Below, one piece after another: positions 29,550 through 40,242 of a stretch of DNA of 64,000 bases (position 1 is the stretch's first letter; the number at the start of each line of letters is the position of its first letter). A program made the position numbers and the translations under genes. The stretch is from Caecitellus pseudoparvulus (Eukaryota; Bigyra: Bicosoecida). The notes below the pieces were generated by a model. That model searched no databases, was not told the DNA's origin, and saw only the letters and a list, made by a program, of their open reading frames with translations. Location of the stretch: positions 124,001-188,000 of the forward strand of contig CBFFRQ010000057.1 in the NCBI GenBank assembly GCA_965644315.1, in the 5' to 3' direction.

Positions 29550-32187
29550 ATGAGCGGCAGCAGCGGCAGCAGCAACAAGAAGCTCAAGTTCGAAGTGGCC
29601 TTTGTCTCGTCAGAGGCCGCCGATTACCCTGCCAGCGAGCTGAATTTCCACAGCCCCCATACTCGTGGGTGGCAGTGCCCCAAGTGCGTGAGCGTGGCGT
29701 CGCCAGCTGCGCTGCCGTTTCCACCCTCACCAGCAACATCCGCAGGTACTCCAAGTTTCCCCAGGAAATCGGGCTGTGCTTCACAGATGGAGCAGTGGAA
29801 GTGGGCCAGTGCCAGATCCTCTCCCACCAGTACAAGATTGCCACCCGCCTGGAGCTGTACATTGGGCACGGCCAAGACTACTACTCTGCAAAGTGGCGTC
29901 GTCTCGGGTGCGTCAACTGCGCAGGCTGCGTGGCAGTCGCGACACGCCGTGGTTGCACACTGCGTGTGCAAGCGCCTGTGCAGGTACTTGAGCCTGGACA
30001 ACAATGAGCGCAGCAACTACAAGGTGCGCACAGCGCCACGGTGCTGCACCGTGTCGCAGCGGAAGTTGACCTCCTCTCCGCCTCTGCCCGCAGGCCCGGG
30101 AGCTCAAGTCCGTGTACATCACTGCCATGGGCTCCTTCATGAAGATCGTCGTGCACAAATGCTACAGCAACCCCCACAACTTGTTCAACCAGGTGGGCAT
30201 CATCGCCATCAACATCCTGGGCAAGCCGCTGCCCGCCAGCTACGCTGGTGCGCTGCCAGCCGGCGGTGCGAACCCTGCAGCAGTGCCCAAGCACAGCAAA
30301 GGCGCTGGAGTGGAGGACTTGGCTGTGGACATGGGGGTGGACCCCACCACTGCCGCCACCTTGCGTGACGTGCACGCGCAGAAGGTCGCTGCGGTGGAGG
30401 CGGAGGACTACGCCGCCGCCAAGCAGCTCAAGGCCATCGAGGACAGCCTGCGGTCTGTGGGGGGGCGCCTGGCCCGCCTGCTGGCAGACAAGTCAGCGGC
30501 CGTGGAGGCCGAGGACTACGACCGTGCTGCCGCCTTGAAGGCGGAGATCACCCGCATCCGCGCCAACATCGCCTACCAGATCCAGGCAGTGCAGGCTGGC
30601 AACTTCTCAGCAGCGGCAGCAGCAGTGGGTGGTGGGGGCATGGGGCAGGCCCCAGCCCCCTACGGCGGCCCAGCCTACTCCTCCGCGCCCCTGGCACAGC
30701 ACCAGGGCCAAGGGGGCTTCGGTGGCGGCCACGGCGTCCCTGCCGCACACACTGCTCCCTACCAGCCCGGCTACGGCGGTGGCGCTCCTTCTGACCAGGG
30801 CTACGGCGCACCCCCTTCCCACCACGCGGGACAGGGGGAGGACATGTATGGCGGTGTGCCGTCCATGCCCGCCCACGGCGGCCCACCAGCCCGGGAGCCC
30901 ATCTACGGCCAGCAGCCGGCGGCACAGGCGCCCCACAGCGAGTGGGCGCCCGGGCCAGGTGGCGCGTCAGACCCCTACGGCGGCCAGCCAGCAGAGCCCA
31001 TGCCCATGGGTGGCGGGCGCGGCAACTTTGGCGCCCCGTCAGACGCCTTCCAGGGCGGCCCCTCCCCCCACGGCGGGGGCAAGGTCGCAGAGCCTGAGGG
31101 CTTCGCGCCCAGCGCAGGCGGCGGCATGGCCCGCACCCCCCCTCGGGGGGATACGGGTGCGCCGCCTGCGGGCTTCCACCCTGGGCGTGGCGGCGGCGGG
31201 GGCATGGACGGCCGCCCAGACAGCCGCGCCATCCGCCCGGCAGCGGTGGACCTGGACGCCCTCATCGCGGCAGACGAAGCAGCGCAGAAGGGCCAGGCAG
31301 CGGCGCCCGTGCCGCCGGGGCTGGGCCAGGCGTCCAGCTCCGTCACTGCCGCCGCAGCGGCGGGCGGCGGCGGCGGCAAGGTGGACGCCGCGGCCCTGGC
31401 TGGCGTGGAGGGCGTGGCAGACCTGCCCGCGCCCGAGCCAGTGGGCGCCAAGGACGCCAAGGACGCTGCGCGCCTGGAGGGCATCTTCGGCGAGTACGTC
31501 GTGCAGTGCCTGATGGCCAAGACGTGGCAGCTGCGGGAGGCAGCCATCCACAAGGTGCAGCTGGAGATCCCGCACTACACCGCCTCGCCCCAGGCAGTCC
31601 TGGAGGCGGTGGGCTTCCTCATCTCCCGCGTGGCTGACAAGGACAAAATCGCGCAAGTGTTCGTGTCGGCGGTGCAGCTGCTGCCAGTGGTGCTGGACAA
31701 GGCTGCCCCCGTCGTGGGGCAGGCTGGCACGACGGCCGCCCTGGACGGCGCCTGCACCTCCCTCACTGTGAAGCTGGGGGACAACGCCCCCAAGAACAGG
31801 GACGCAGCGGTGGATGCGCTGCTGGAGCTGGCCACTCGACCCGAAGTGGGTGCCGCCACCATTGCACGGCACTGCATGGCGCCCCTGCCCAAGAAGCAAG
31901 TGCGTGGGTGGCGTGCCATGCACACGCGGCTCATGGTGCTGGCCATGCTGGTGTCAGACCAGGGTTTGCTGGGGGCGGGCGTCTCTCCGCAGGAACTCAT
32001 CGGCTTCTCGGCCAGCAACAAGGCCCATGACCATGCCAATGGCGAGTTGCGGGAGGCCGCCAAGCAGCTGGTCGTGGAGATCTTCAAACAGGTGGGCCCC
32101 TCTGTTGAGGGCATGCTGTCCCACTTGAACGGGAAGCAGTTGGCAGAGTACAAAGCTGCCTGCGAGGCAAGTGCGGCAGAGCCTTGA
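29550..32187 (+). CDS. CEP104: CEP104/FAP256 ciliary-tip protein
   Basis: Exons 29550-29683, 29746-29907, 29984-30023 and 30094-32187 give 809 residues in frame. The splices rebuild the N-terminal jelly-roll: GWQCPKYSKFPQEIGL, QCQILSHQYKIATRLELYI, then YKARELKSVYITAMGSF and NQVGIIAINILGKPL, all close to CEP104. A coiled coil with two UVR-like pairs (about 208-281; EAEDYAAAKQLKAIEDSL) follows, then a 280-residue Gly/Pro/Gln/Tyr-rich linker and a TOG domain (about 568-795; EAAIHKVQLEIP, DAAVDALLELA). CEP104 caps the distal ends of ciliary microtubules. The protein ends right after TOG, so the C-terminal zinc-finger array of animal CEP104 is missing. Confidence 0.88.
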
Positions 32188-32338
32188 GAGCTGCACAACC
32201 CTTCAGGAAACGTGTCCGATGGCTGCCTCACACCCGCGAATGCAAATGGTATGGCAGGTGAACTGGTGCTTGGTCGTGGTCGCGCGCAAGCGGGCACACC
32301 GAAGCTGTTGAGGCCCTCTGCACCACGAGCGTTACGTG

Positions 32339-33289
32339 ATGAAACGCCAACAGTACTGGTACGCGCCCGCTGTGAGCGAGAGACTGCCCCCTGGCTGTGC
32401 GCTGTTCGAAGCTGGGGATCGGCTTCGACACAGTCACTCCACACTTGGTATTGCCGTCAACCAAGCCACTCAAGCGGCCATGACGCTTCCAGTGGCAGCC
32501 GCCCTGGTGCCGTGCGCAGCGCCAGGCTGTTTCGCTGCCTTTCCTTCTGCAGCAGCAGCAGAAGCACACTATGCGGTGCAGCACAGGCACGTTTGTAGCA
32601 CATGCCAAAGCTCCTTTCCCAACCCCTTCTGGTTGGAGCGCCACGTCATGGAAAGCCACGATGCCTACTTCTGTGTACTGGCCGAGCGCGGGCCAGCGTA
32701 CGCGTGCCTCGTGCAAGGTTGTGTTGGGGTCTTCCACAACCCTGCTGCGCGGAGGAAACATCTTGTGTCGGCGCACGGCTTCCCGGCGCGGTTTCGTGAT
32801 CCAGGCATGTCTGCTGTGCCCCCCGAGACAAGCAGTACCACCAGGTCGGCGTCCAGGACGCCGGCCGACCACACAGCGGCAGACACGAAGAAGGAGAAGA
32901 GGGGGAAAGCTCCGTTGTGCATGTTTTTCAACACCGCATCAGGGTGTCGAAAGGGGGATGCGTGTCCTTTTCTGCACGTCAAGATGACCCCCACTGCCGC
33001 GGCACGCCGCTCAGCCAGACATCGCCGGAAGCCCAAGGCTGCCGCACAGCGTTCAAGGCAGCGCAGGGAAGCAGCCATGGATGCCCTCCTCGCAAAAGCG
33101 GGGGTGGTGCCTGTGAAGTCGGATCAGCAGCAAGGTGGGGCTGCCGTTAGCGCTGAGGGTGATGCGCTGGAAGAAGGGGACGAAGTGGGCGACGTGGAGC
33201 TGACGGGCGAGCCATCCTCCACAGCGTCGAAGGCTCTCAAGCCCCCTGGCCTCCCTGAATCATTGCGCTTCGGTCACAAGCGGAGGTAA
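32339..33289 (+). CDS. ZNF511: ZNF511-like zinc-finger protein
   Basis: A single exon of 316 residues. Three C2H2-type fingers are spaced as in ZNF511: CAAPGCFAAF...H...H, CSTCQSSFPNPFWLERHVME, and YACLVQGCVGVF...H...H ending HGFPARFRD. A CCCH finger follows (LCMFFNTASGCRKGDACPFLH pattern, four ligands visible), then a basic stretch and the C-terminal LRFGHKRR. The N-terminal LPPGCALFEAGDRLRH also matches the family, which favours the ATG at 32339 over the later in-frame ATG near 32480. ZNF511 is a conserved, poorly understood nuclear protein. The gene begins 151 bp after CEP104; it is a separate gene and not the missing CEP104 fingers. Confidence 0.78.
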   Translation: MKRQQYWYAPAVSERLPPGCALFEAGDRLRHSHSTLGIAVNQATQAAMTLPVAAALVPCAAPGCFAAFPSAAAAEAHYAVQHRHVCSTCQSSFPNPFWLERHVMESHDAYFCVLAERGPAYACLVQGCVGVFHNPAARRKHLVSAHGFPARFRDPGMSAVPPETSSTTRSASRTPADHTAADTKKEKRGKAPLCMFFNTASGCRKGDACPFLHVKMTPTAAARRSARHRRKPKAAAQRSRQRREAAMDALLAKAGVVPVKSDQQQGGAAVSAEGDALEEGDEVGDVELTGEPSSTASKALKPPGLPESLRFGHKRR

Positions 33290-33775
33290 AACGACTGCAA
33301 TTGGGGTTGCTTTCGCGCCACAGCGGCGTCTGGGGGAATCGAAGGGACGGATGCAGCGCCGGTTTGCACGTGGGGCGTGAACGTTTCTCGGCGACTTGTC
33401 GGCACGTCGGGGATTCCTCGCTTCGCGCGTTGAAGCGGTTTGATTGAAGCAGCCAGCGGTGGGGTAGCCAAGCACTGCAGCACGCACCGCGTGGGATGGT
33501 TGGGCCCACCCCGCTCCCACGTTGCGACACCCCCCTTCACTTCCCCGCCTGGAGGAACGCAGTAGCGGAGGGGGTCTCAGCCCCCCCTGCTTGCAGAAAC
33601 TGTTGTCGTGTCACTTTGCATCCACCGCCGCAAACTCCGGCCCACCGCTGCCAAAACGGTCTGGCCCTGTTTGCTATGTTGTCCCCACTCGCCCCCGCCC
33701 GCCTGAGTGCCTTGCATTGTGCCCGCTGGTGGAGGCCGTCGGTTTTCGGAAATTGACCGCGCCGCTTCCCCGCGA
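33290..33775. other. 486-bp intergenic region with nothing recognised
   Basis: Between ZNF511 and the membrane-protein gene. Small frames on both strands overlap one another and show no family pattern. A TTCGATTCC-like string near 33340 recalls a tRNA B box, but no T-arm or acceptor stem can be folded around it. It may contain a 5' exon of the downstream gene, whose true start is not certain. Confidence 0.45.
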
Positions 33776-36154
33776 ATGTCGTGCCATCGTCCAGAGTGCT
33801 GTACAAGCCCGAAGCACACTTGTGGAGGTGGAAATCAACGTCATGTATGGTATGCAAAGGCTGGGCTGGCGCCTGTGGGAATCGGAGCCCTGCTGGGGTG
33901 CTTTTCGGCGCTGCTTCCTTTTGCAAGCTTCGTAAATGTGTCCCTCCGGCCCCCGGGCAGCTCTGTGTGCTCCGTTGATCTATTCGCGGCTGAAGGTGCC
34001 CCATGCACAACAAGCTTCTTGCACGTGCTTCTGTCCATGGCAGTCTCCACCCTTTCAGCCATCATCGCGGCACAGCGCGCGTGGAATCACTCGTCACTGG
34101 CTGCGGGGCTCATTGCCGCGTCAAAGCACGCTGTGAATCTGGTTGCCGTCCATCAGAGGTGGCGCTGCGTACTCTCGGGTGCTGCTGGCTTCGTCGGGGC
34201 TTCAGTTCTGACCAGCCTTGCCATGTCTCTCCTCACTGGCCATGGCTTTCACCCACAGGTAAGGTGCCTACGCAGCACTGAGCAGCATTCTGCAACGTGG
34301 ACAACGCCACAGCTCCGCGCCATCCGTGCCAGTGCGCTGCCTCTGCTTCTGAGCGCCCCCGCACTACGGAGCAGGTGCAGCAGGCTGCGTCCAGCCTTGA
34401 ACTCATCCCTTCCGCCTGCACAGGCGCTGTCAACCGCTGTCTGGCCGCTCATCGTGCTGGGAATGGAAGGCGCGCTGCAGGCGCAGTCCCAAGTCCGCAG
34501 CTTTCACAAGCCAAGCCCCTTCTCCCTGGCTATGTTCGCTATATTTTCCTCTTTTTCGTACATCTTGCTCTGTGCCTCAAGCTGCCTGCAAGCTCTGGGG
34601 AGTCCGTTGGCGTGGACAGCACAGGTCACCGCGGCGGCTTTTGCAGGGTTGATTGTGACCGCTTCCAGCGCCATTCTGCTTACACCACTCTCATCGCTGC
34701 AGAGTCGCAGGCTGTGGCCACGGCTGTGTCCCTCAGGTAGCAAGGTCCAGACTGCGCGTGGAGGGCGCAGCTCATCTGCCGCCTGGCCGACCCTGGCAGC
34801 GGCTATGTCGGGGATGGCCATTGGCACGGCAGTGTTCTTCAGCATGACATGGGCAAGCGAAGCACTGGGCCTTCTTCCTTTTGTCGCCATGCCTCCAGCA
34901 CTGTTGCTTCTCCCCACGTACTTCAGGGAGTCCGCTGGTGCTGCCTTCGAGCGCTTGGCGCAAAGGGCACTGAACTTGCCTTCTTTTCACGCGGGGCAGC
35001 TTGAAACAACGCAAGGCTTGGCGCTCGAGCTTGATCCAGAGACACGCTGGGCATACTCTCAATCGTGCTGTGCAGTGACTGTGCGCGAAGTTGTGCGGCT
35101 CGTCTCCAGCTCGGTCGCACGCATCTGCCGCGGACAGGGCGTGCCGTACCGAATTTTACCCCCCGCACTTCTGCCCACTGCCCTGGACAGGCCATTGTTG
35201 CGGCTGTCGCCTCAAGCGCTTCGGGTTGTGGTGTCTGCCCTGGTGCGCGACTCCTTGAAGGTGCTGCGTCGCTCCGGTCCCCTGCAGCCCGTCGTGTTCT
35301 TCGCGCAAGTTGGCTTTGAACTGCGGCAGCAGATGCAAGGCGATGAACTCTCCGAAGAAGGGCGAGTGTGGGTGCTGTCTCATGTGGCCGCCTCGTCAGA
35401 TGTGCAGGGGCAAGGCCTGTTCAATTTATCTTGGCACCAGGATGCGGTGTGCGGATTCGGCTCGGGCTGGGCTGGCACAACAGCGCTACACGAGTGCCTG
35501 GTGCCCATGGGAGGCTGTGTGTGTTCCTTCGCATGCAGCACTGAAGGGTGCAACTGCGGATTGGCAGTGTCGCTGCCAGTCAAGCTGGCGCCCAAGATGC
35601 GGAGCATGCTGGGAGACAGCTGCACCACCCACCCGGTCCATCCATGGACCGCCTTGCAGCAGCTGACACTCGACGCGGCTGCCGAAACCACGTGGGTTGT
35701 CCCCGCTGCCAGCCGTCAAGAGACCCTTCACGGAAAGGTGTGCACTGAGGAAATGGAAGGTTCTTTGGAACCGCAAGACTCCAGCGCCCTCTTCGAGCAA
35801 CACGTGCTGGGCAACGTGCTGGCCTCGTCAATGTCCGCAGGCAGCTTTGCCGTTAATGTCAGGACTCGGAGCAGTTATGCTCCGAGGACTCTCGTCTCAG
35901 TCGTATCAACAGCCAGCACGGAAGGGGATGACTTGCAGATAATTGCCGAGCCTGACTTGCCTCGGCGTGCTTTCAGTCTGAGCACGCCCCCACGCCAAGG
36001 TGTGACCCGCCATGGTTCAGCTGGCGAGCCAAGCACAGACAAGCTGCAGTGCAGCAGGTCTGGCCCAGCCACTGCCGCTGCCAGCGCAAGAGCAGGAGTG
36101 CCCAAAGCGCCTTCTGAGGATGATCCCCGGGCTGAGTGGGGCACGGGTGTGTAA
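33776..36154 (+). CDS. six-span membrane protein with soluble C-terminal half, possibly NDC1-like
   Basis: Two exons are proposed, 33776-34258 and 34424-36154, giving 737 residues. The 165-bp segment between them has a GTAAGG donor and a pyrimidine-led CACAG acceptor, is a multiple of three and has no stop, so the frame also reads through it. Six hydrophobic spans lie in the N-terminal half (for example GIGALLGCFSALLPFASF, FAIFSSFSYILLCASS, AAAFAGLIVTASSAILL), and the remaining 430 residues are soluble and end in a Ser/Arg-rich tail. Six spans plus a large soluble C-terminus is the topology of the nucleoporin NDC1, but no sequence motif proves it. The ATG at 33776 (MSCHRPEC) is the first in frame. 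A 5' exon may be missing. Confidence 0.6.
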   Translation: MSCHRPECCTSPKHTCGGGNQRHVWYAKAGLAPVGIGALLGCFSALLPFASFVNVSLRPPGSSVCSVDLFAAEGAPCTTSFLHVLLSMAVSTLSAIIAAQRAWNHSSLAAGLIAASKHAVNLVAVHQRWRCVLSGAAGFVGASVLTSLAMSLLTGHGFHPQVRCLRSTEQHSATWTTPQLRAIRASALPLLLSAPALRSRCSRLRPALNSSLPPAQALSTAVWPLIVLGMEGALQAQSQVRSFHKPSPFSLAMFAIFSSFSYILLCASSCLQALGSPLAWTAQVTAAAFAGLIVTASSAILLTPLSSLQSRRLWPRLCPSGSKVQTARGGRSSSAAWPTLAAAMSGMAIGTAVFFSMTWASEALGLLPFVAMPPALLLLPTYFRESAGAAFERLAQRALNLPSFHAGQLETTQGLALELDPETRWAYSQSCCAVTVREVVRLVSSSVARICRGQGVPYRILPPALLPTALDRPLLRLSPQALRVVVSALVRDSLKVLRRSGPLQPVVFFAQVGFELRQQMQGDELSEEGRVWVLSHVAASSDVQGQGLFNLSWHQDAVCGFGSGWAGTTALHECLVPMGGCVCSFACSTEGCNCGLAVSLPVKLAPKMRSMLGDSCTTHPVHPWTALQQLTLDAAAETTWVVPAASRQETLHGKVCTEEMEGSLEPQDSSALFEQHVLGNVLASSMSAGSFAVNVRTRSSYAPRTLVSVVSTASTEGDDLQIIAEPDLPRRAFSLSTPPRQGVTRHGSAGEPSTDKLQCSRSGPATAAASARAGVPKAPSEDDPRAEWGTGV

Positions 36155-36293
36155 ATGAAATGCCTGTAGTGAATGCATGTCGCGTGCGTTGGCAAGAAGC
36201 AAGTACATTAGCCCCCCCTTGCACAAGTCTGCAGGGAGGGGCTGGAAGGGAACACCAGCGGCACACCATCTGCTGCGACACATGTCGCAGCAG

Positions 36294-38101
36294 CTACTCC
36301 GACGCGTCTCCATCGCTGGAATCGTGGGTTGCTCGAGTGAACCCAGCACCGGCGCCAGCGCGCATGCCGGCTGGGCCCACCGCAGGCGCTGGGAGGTCCA
36401 ACGCGTACACGTCTGCGATGTTGCGTGCCTTGCTTGGCGTGGATCCCGCCTTGCCAGTCTCTGCCGTGTCCAGGGCCAGCCCCTTGAGGGCATCTGGGTC
36501 CGGCGTGAGGCGCTTGAAGTTCACAAGGGAGCGGATGAGGAACTCCAGCACATGCTTGGCGCCGCGCTTGGAGGTGGGCAGGGACTCAATGATGCCCACA
36601 ATGTCCCCCGCCTCCCGGAGGTAGAAGTCCAAGTCCCCGTCGGTGCACTTGTTCGTCAGCTGCGCCAGCCTGATGCGCTCGGAGGCGAAATGCTCATCCA
36701 GGTCGAACAACTCCAGCGCAGGAGGAGGCGGCTCGTGCATGGCAGGGGGGAAGACCGCTGGCGCCAGAGGTGGCAGGGGTGTGTCGAACTGTGGCGGGAT
36801 CACGGTCAGCGGCTCGTGTTTGACACCCAGGTCCTGGTACAGCTTCACCGCTTCAGGGACGTTGTCAACGTGGAAGGAGAAGAGGCCATCGTCGAAAAGG
36901 CGAGTGAAGTCCGTGGGGAGGGGGTCGTGGTCCTGCAGGCAGGAGCGCAAGCGCTCAGCGAGGGAGGTGGTGTCTGGCAGGAAAGTGTAGTCGGCGACGT
37001 CGCCCTCTGCAGTGGCGGCGGGGGCGATGGTGACAGAGCTGGACTTGGTGAGCCAACGGAACAGCACCTCCTGGATGAGGGAATTCTTCTCCTTCCCCAG
37101 CCAGGCGTCCCCGAACATGTCGCAAGACCCAAGCACTGCCAGGCGCCCGCCTGTGCGCCGCACCTCGCTCACAGCCAACACGGGCCGGTTGACTGGGTAA
37201 GTCATGTGACCACTGGCCAGCACCGTCACGCCAGGCTTGGCTACACTCAGACTTGCCCCGTGCGGGTACACGAAGTCAATGTCGTCGGTGCCCTTGCTCT
37301 CCTCTGCTTCGTTCGCGGTGCGTGCCCGGCCATCCAGGCCAGCCTTGCTGCTGGCCCGGTTCAGTGCCTTGCCGAAGGTCTTATTCACGACGCCGTTACT
37401 GACAAGAGACTCTTTAGGGTGCAGGTACTTGTGGTAGACAGTGCGCAGGACCACGTCTGGGTTGACAGAAATGCCGTACCTGTGGCGGAGGGGCAGCGGG
37501 TGCGGGGGCGTGTGGCAAGAAACGGCGGGAAACGCCAGCATGCCAACGCACTGCTCTGTGAGGTAGTTGATGTTGGTGTCCAGGGCGCTCTCGCCTCCTT
37601 CCGCGAGCATGATGAGCACACTACCCCCTGTGTCGATGTAGGTCTTAATGCAGTCCATCTGCATGGGGGGGGGGCGAGGGAGGCTGGAGCCGGGAGCCAG
37701 TGAAAGGCCGCTGGGCGAGGCGGCACACACCTCTGCTGAGGTAAACTTCTGGCGAGGCCCCGCAAAGACCATGACCGCCACGTCGTCAAAGACACTCTCC
37801 GAGATGTCATCGCGGTTTCTGTGAGCAGAGGCGGCACCTGTGGGCTGCAAGGGGGACAGCCCATGCCACACTGCCGCAGGCACCTACACAGCGACTTTGT
37901 TGGAGGCTCGCAGGCGTCGGTACAACTTCTTGAAGCCTGAGCTGGGTCGGTGCGTCTCCTTCTTGCTTTCATCAAAGGCGATGACACCTGTGCCCCCTGC
38001 AGCGGCATCCTGTACGCGTGGGGGAGGGAGGGAGTGCGGCGTGGTGCCGTGCGGAGGTAACGGCAAGCCTGGCTCACTTCGCCGCCTGCCTGGGACGCCA
38101 T
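36294..38101 (-). CDS. IFT52: intraflagellar transport protein IFT52
   Basis: Five minus-strand exons: 38101-38078, 38009-37888, 37818-37731, 37658-37552 and 37479-36294, encoding 508 residues. All phases fit. The product starts MASQAGGEDAAAG; the N-terminal GIFT-type domain follows (IAFDESKKETHRPSSGFKKL, then MVFAGPRQKFTSAEM, GGSVLIMLAEGGE, TEQYGISVNPD, RTVYHKYLHPKESLVSNGV), and the region that joins the IFT-B core (HEPLTVIPPQFDTPLPPL, ELFDLDEHFASERIRLAQLT) ends it. IFT52 binds IFT88, IFT46 and IFT70 in the anterograde train and is needed to build cilia. A C-terminal tail of about 60 Ala/Gly/Asp-rich residues is longer than usual. The gene starts 165 bp downstream of the AP-3 mu stop on the same strand. 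Confidence 0.95.
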
Positions 38102-38266
38102 GCCGCCTGCCTCCCCTGTACGCTGGGCTGTGCACGCGACGCTAGGTCCAGCATGCACCCGTGCCAACAAGCAAGTCGAGACTGGGACGACACGTGTGCG
38201 GGCCGCAAGGTTGAGAATTGTGCCAGAAGTCGTGCATTGCCTGTCACTGGCGGCGGGCAAGCTGCA

Positions 38267-39850
38267 TCAGCACCGAATTTCGAAGCGGCCGGAGCGCAGC
38301 ACAGTGCGTGCAGCCTTGAAGAACTTGTAGGACTCACTGGACCCCAGGCTGACATCCCGCACGCCCATACCTGTCGCGTTCACGTTTGGCGCCACGAAGT
38401 GCAGCAGGGCATGGGGGCGCTCCAGCGGCGCCTTCGTGTGACCCGCGGGCAGGTGCAGCGTGCCCTCTAACGTGGCTGGGCGATCGCCGTCCAGGGTGCC
38501 AAGGGCCCACACAAGGGTCTGCGAGGAAGGGCGGCAGGTGAAGAGGGTGTGTGTGCGGTGCAGGGCGTGTTTGACAGTCGTGCCCGGCCACTCACGTTGG
38601 TGCTCTCCTCAAACGTAATGCTGCCAACTTCAGAGGACAAGTCCACCCCCACGTAGTTCTTGGGGAAGGTGATGGTGAGGACGACCTCCTCCACGGGCAC
38701 GGAGGAGGACGTGCCGCCCCCTGCGATGCCGCCAGTTGCCCGTACACCCGCCCCTGACGAGGCTGCGCCGAAGCCGAAGGAGGCACTGGAGATGCCAGAG
38801 GAGCCCATGGTGGAGGAGCGAGCTGACCCAGCTGCCTGGCTCATGTGCTTGGTGCCAATGACGAAGGACGTGCGAGCGACGCCGTCTCTCCACGTGAGGG
38901 TGGGCGTGCAGTACACCGGCACGGTCAGCTTCGCGTCAGGAGCACGGTACCGCAGGAGGACAAAGTTCCCATCAGGAGGGACGAAGGACAGCACCTTGTC
39001 CCGGGCAAAGCGCGCAATGCGCACGCAGGGGTGCAGGGAGGCGTCTGCGCACGCTGCAGGGGCAGTGGTGTGCAGGGTCACGTCGGGCATGCCGGTCAGC
39101 TTGCAGTTGACGGAGAAGGTGCCGCGGATGTCAGCCTTGACGACGGAGCCATTGGCGGCCAGGATGGCATCCACCTCCTCCACGATGTCCATGAGCAGCT
39201 CGTTGTTGATGTAGCTCACGCCCGTCTTGCGCCAGGGGATGACGCTGAGGGCGCCCTTGTCGATGCTGTCCTTGACGCCCGAGGAGCCAGTGACGAAGGA
39301 GGACAGGCGGCGGCCCAGGGAGGGCTTGGAAATCAAGCTCTGCAGCGCATTGGGCTCTGTGATGAGGGGGTACCCGTGGTCCACCATCTCATCCAGCAGC
39401 TGGTAGGCGACGGAGAAGGCCTTGGTCAGAGCCGAGACAGAGGCGGAGCCGAAGTACTCCTCAAACACGTCCACGATGCGGTGCAGCAGCTCCACGACGA
39501 GCAGGGACGGCATCTCGCCAGTTGTAACCGCGAGGAAGAAGAGGCCTCCCCGCAAGATGGACACGAGGATGTGGCGGCCGTGCTTGATGACGGGCGGAGT
39601 GTCCTCCCGCCGGGGGAAGGACAGCACCTTGGACCAGAATGCCTCCAGCGTGGCGCCCTTGCCCTTGCCACGCCAATGCTTCTCCATCACAACCTCTCTG
39701 CACAGAGTGGGGGGGGGGGGTCTACGTGGCGTTCCCAGCGCGCACAGGCACGGGGCGGGGTGCCGATTCAAGCGTCAAGTGCACTGCACCAGGGCTGAGT
39801 CCCACCACGCACCCAGCTTCGGACTGGATGATGTACAGGCTGCCAATCAT
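38267..39850 (-). CDS. AP3M: AP-3 adaptor complex mu subunit
   Basis: Exons 39850-39813, 39697-38596 and 38518-38267 give 463 residues, in phase. The short first exon supplies MIGSLYIIQSEAG, followed by EVVMEKHWRG, as in mu3 (the 'FLEKHW' block). The longin domain takes the first 140 residues (LVVELLHRIVDVFEEYFG, VAYQLLDEMVDHGYPL). The mu-homology domain follows: SVIPWRKTGVSYINNEL, FSVNCKLTGMPDV, VLSFVPPDGNFVLLRYR, VVLTITFPKNYVGVDL and the C-terminus KAARTVLRSGRFEIRC. An extra Ser/Gly/Ala-rich loop sits within the MHD (around 38700-38860). AP-3 carries cargo from endosomes to lysosome-like organelles. Confidence in identity is high; the first exon is inferred from splice and family fit. Confidence 0.93.
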
Positions 39851-40242
39851 GGTGAAGACGAGGAGGGAGGGGGGAATTCCTAGCAACGGCAGAGGCTTGA
39901 CACGAAAAGGGTTCTCCGAATTGGTCTGCGCCTCAGCTGGACTTGGGGTCGCTGCTGATTCCGCAAGCGAGGCTGCTATGCGCTGCCAGGTGTGGGCAGG
40001 GTTAAGCAGATGGCGGTGGCGGGCACAATGCAAGGGCACAGCGGAAAGTGGCCAGTGGGTATCCTGTGATTGTCCGCCCCCGGCAATGTCCCCTGCCCCA
40101 CTCCTCGGGGCAGATTCGACGTGCCCGTGGCGCAGGCCATGTGGCCCAGCTCCTGCCACCGCAGCGCGCCTGTCACCGTGCGCGTGCCCTGAAGCCTAGG
40201 GGCACTGCGCACTCACAGGCACCGTTCCCACTTTCCACTGCC
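39851..40242. promoter_or_regulatory. 392-bp divergent intergenic region
   Basis: It separates the starts of the AP-3 mu gene (minus) and the next plus-strand gene, so promoters for both are inferred to lie here. No motif, RNA gene or repeat could be recognised. Confidence 0.35.

Noticed and set aside
32339-33289. Zinc-finger gene as the missing C-terminus of CEP104
   Set aside because: It has its own ATG, an N-terminal ZNF511-like block and ZNF511 finger spacing, and CEP104 has a stop at 32187.
33330-33430. Possible tRNA gene from a TTCGATTCC-like string
   Set aside because: No matching T-stem, anticodon arm or acceptor stem could be paired.
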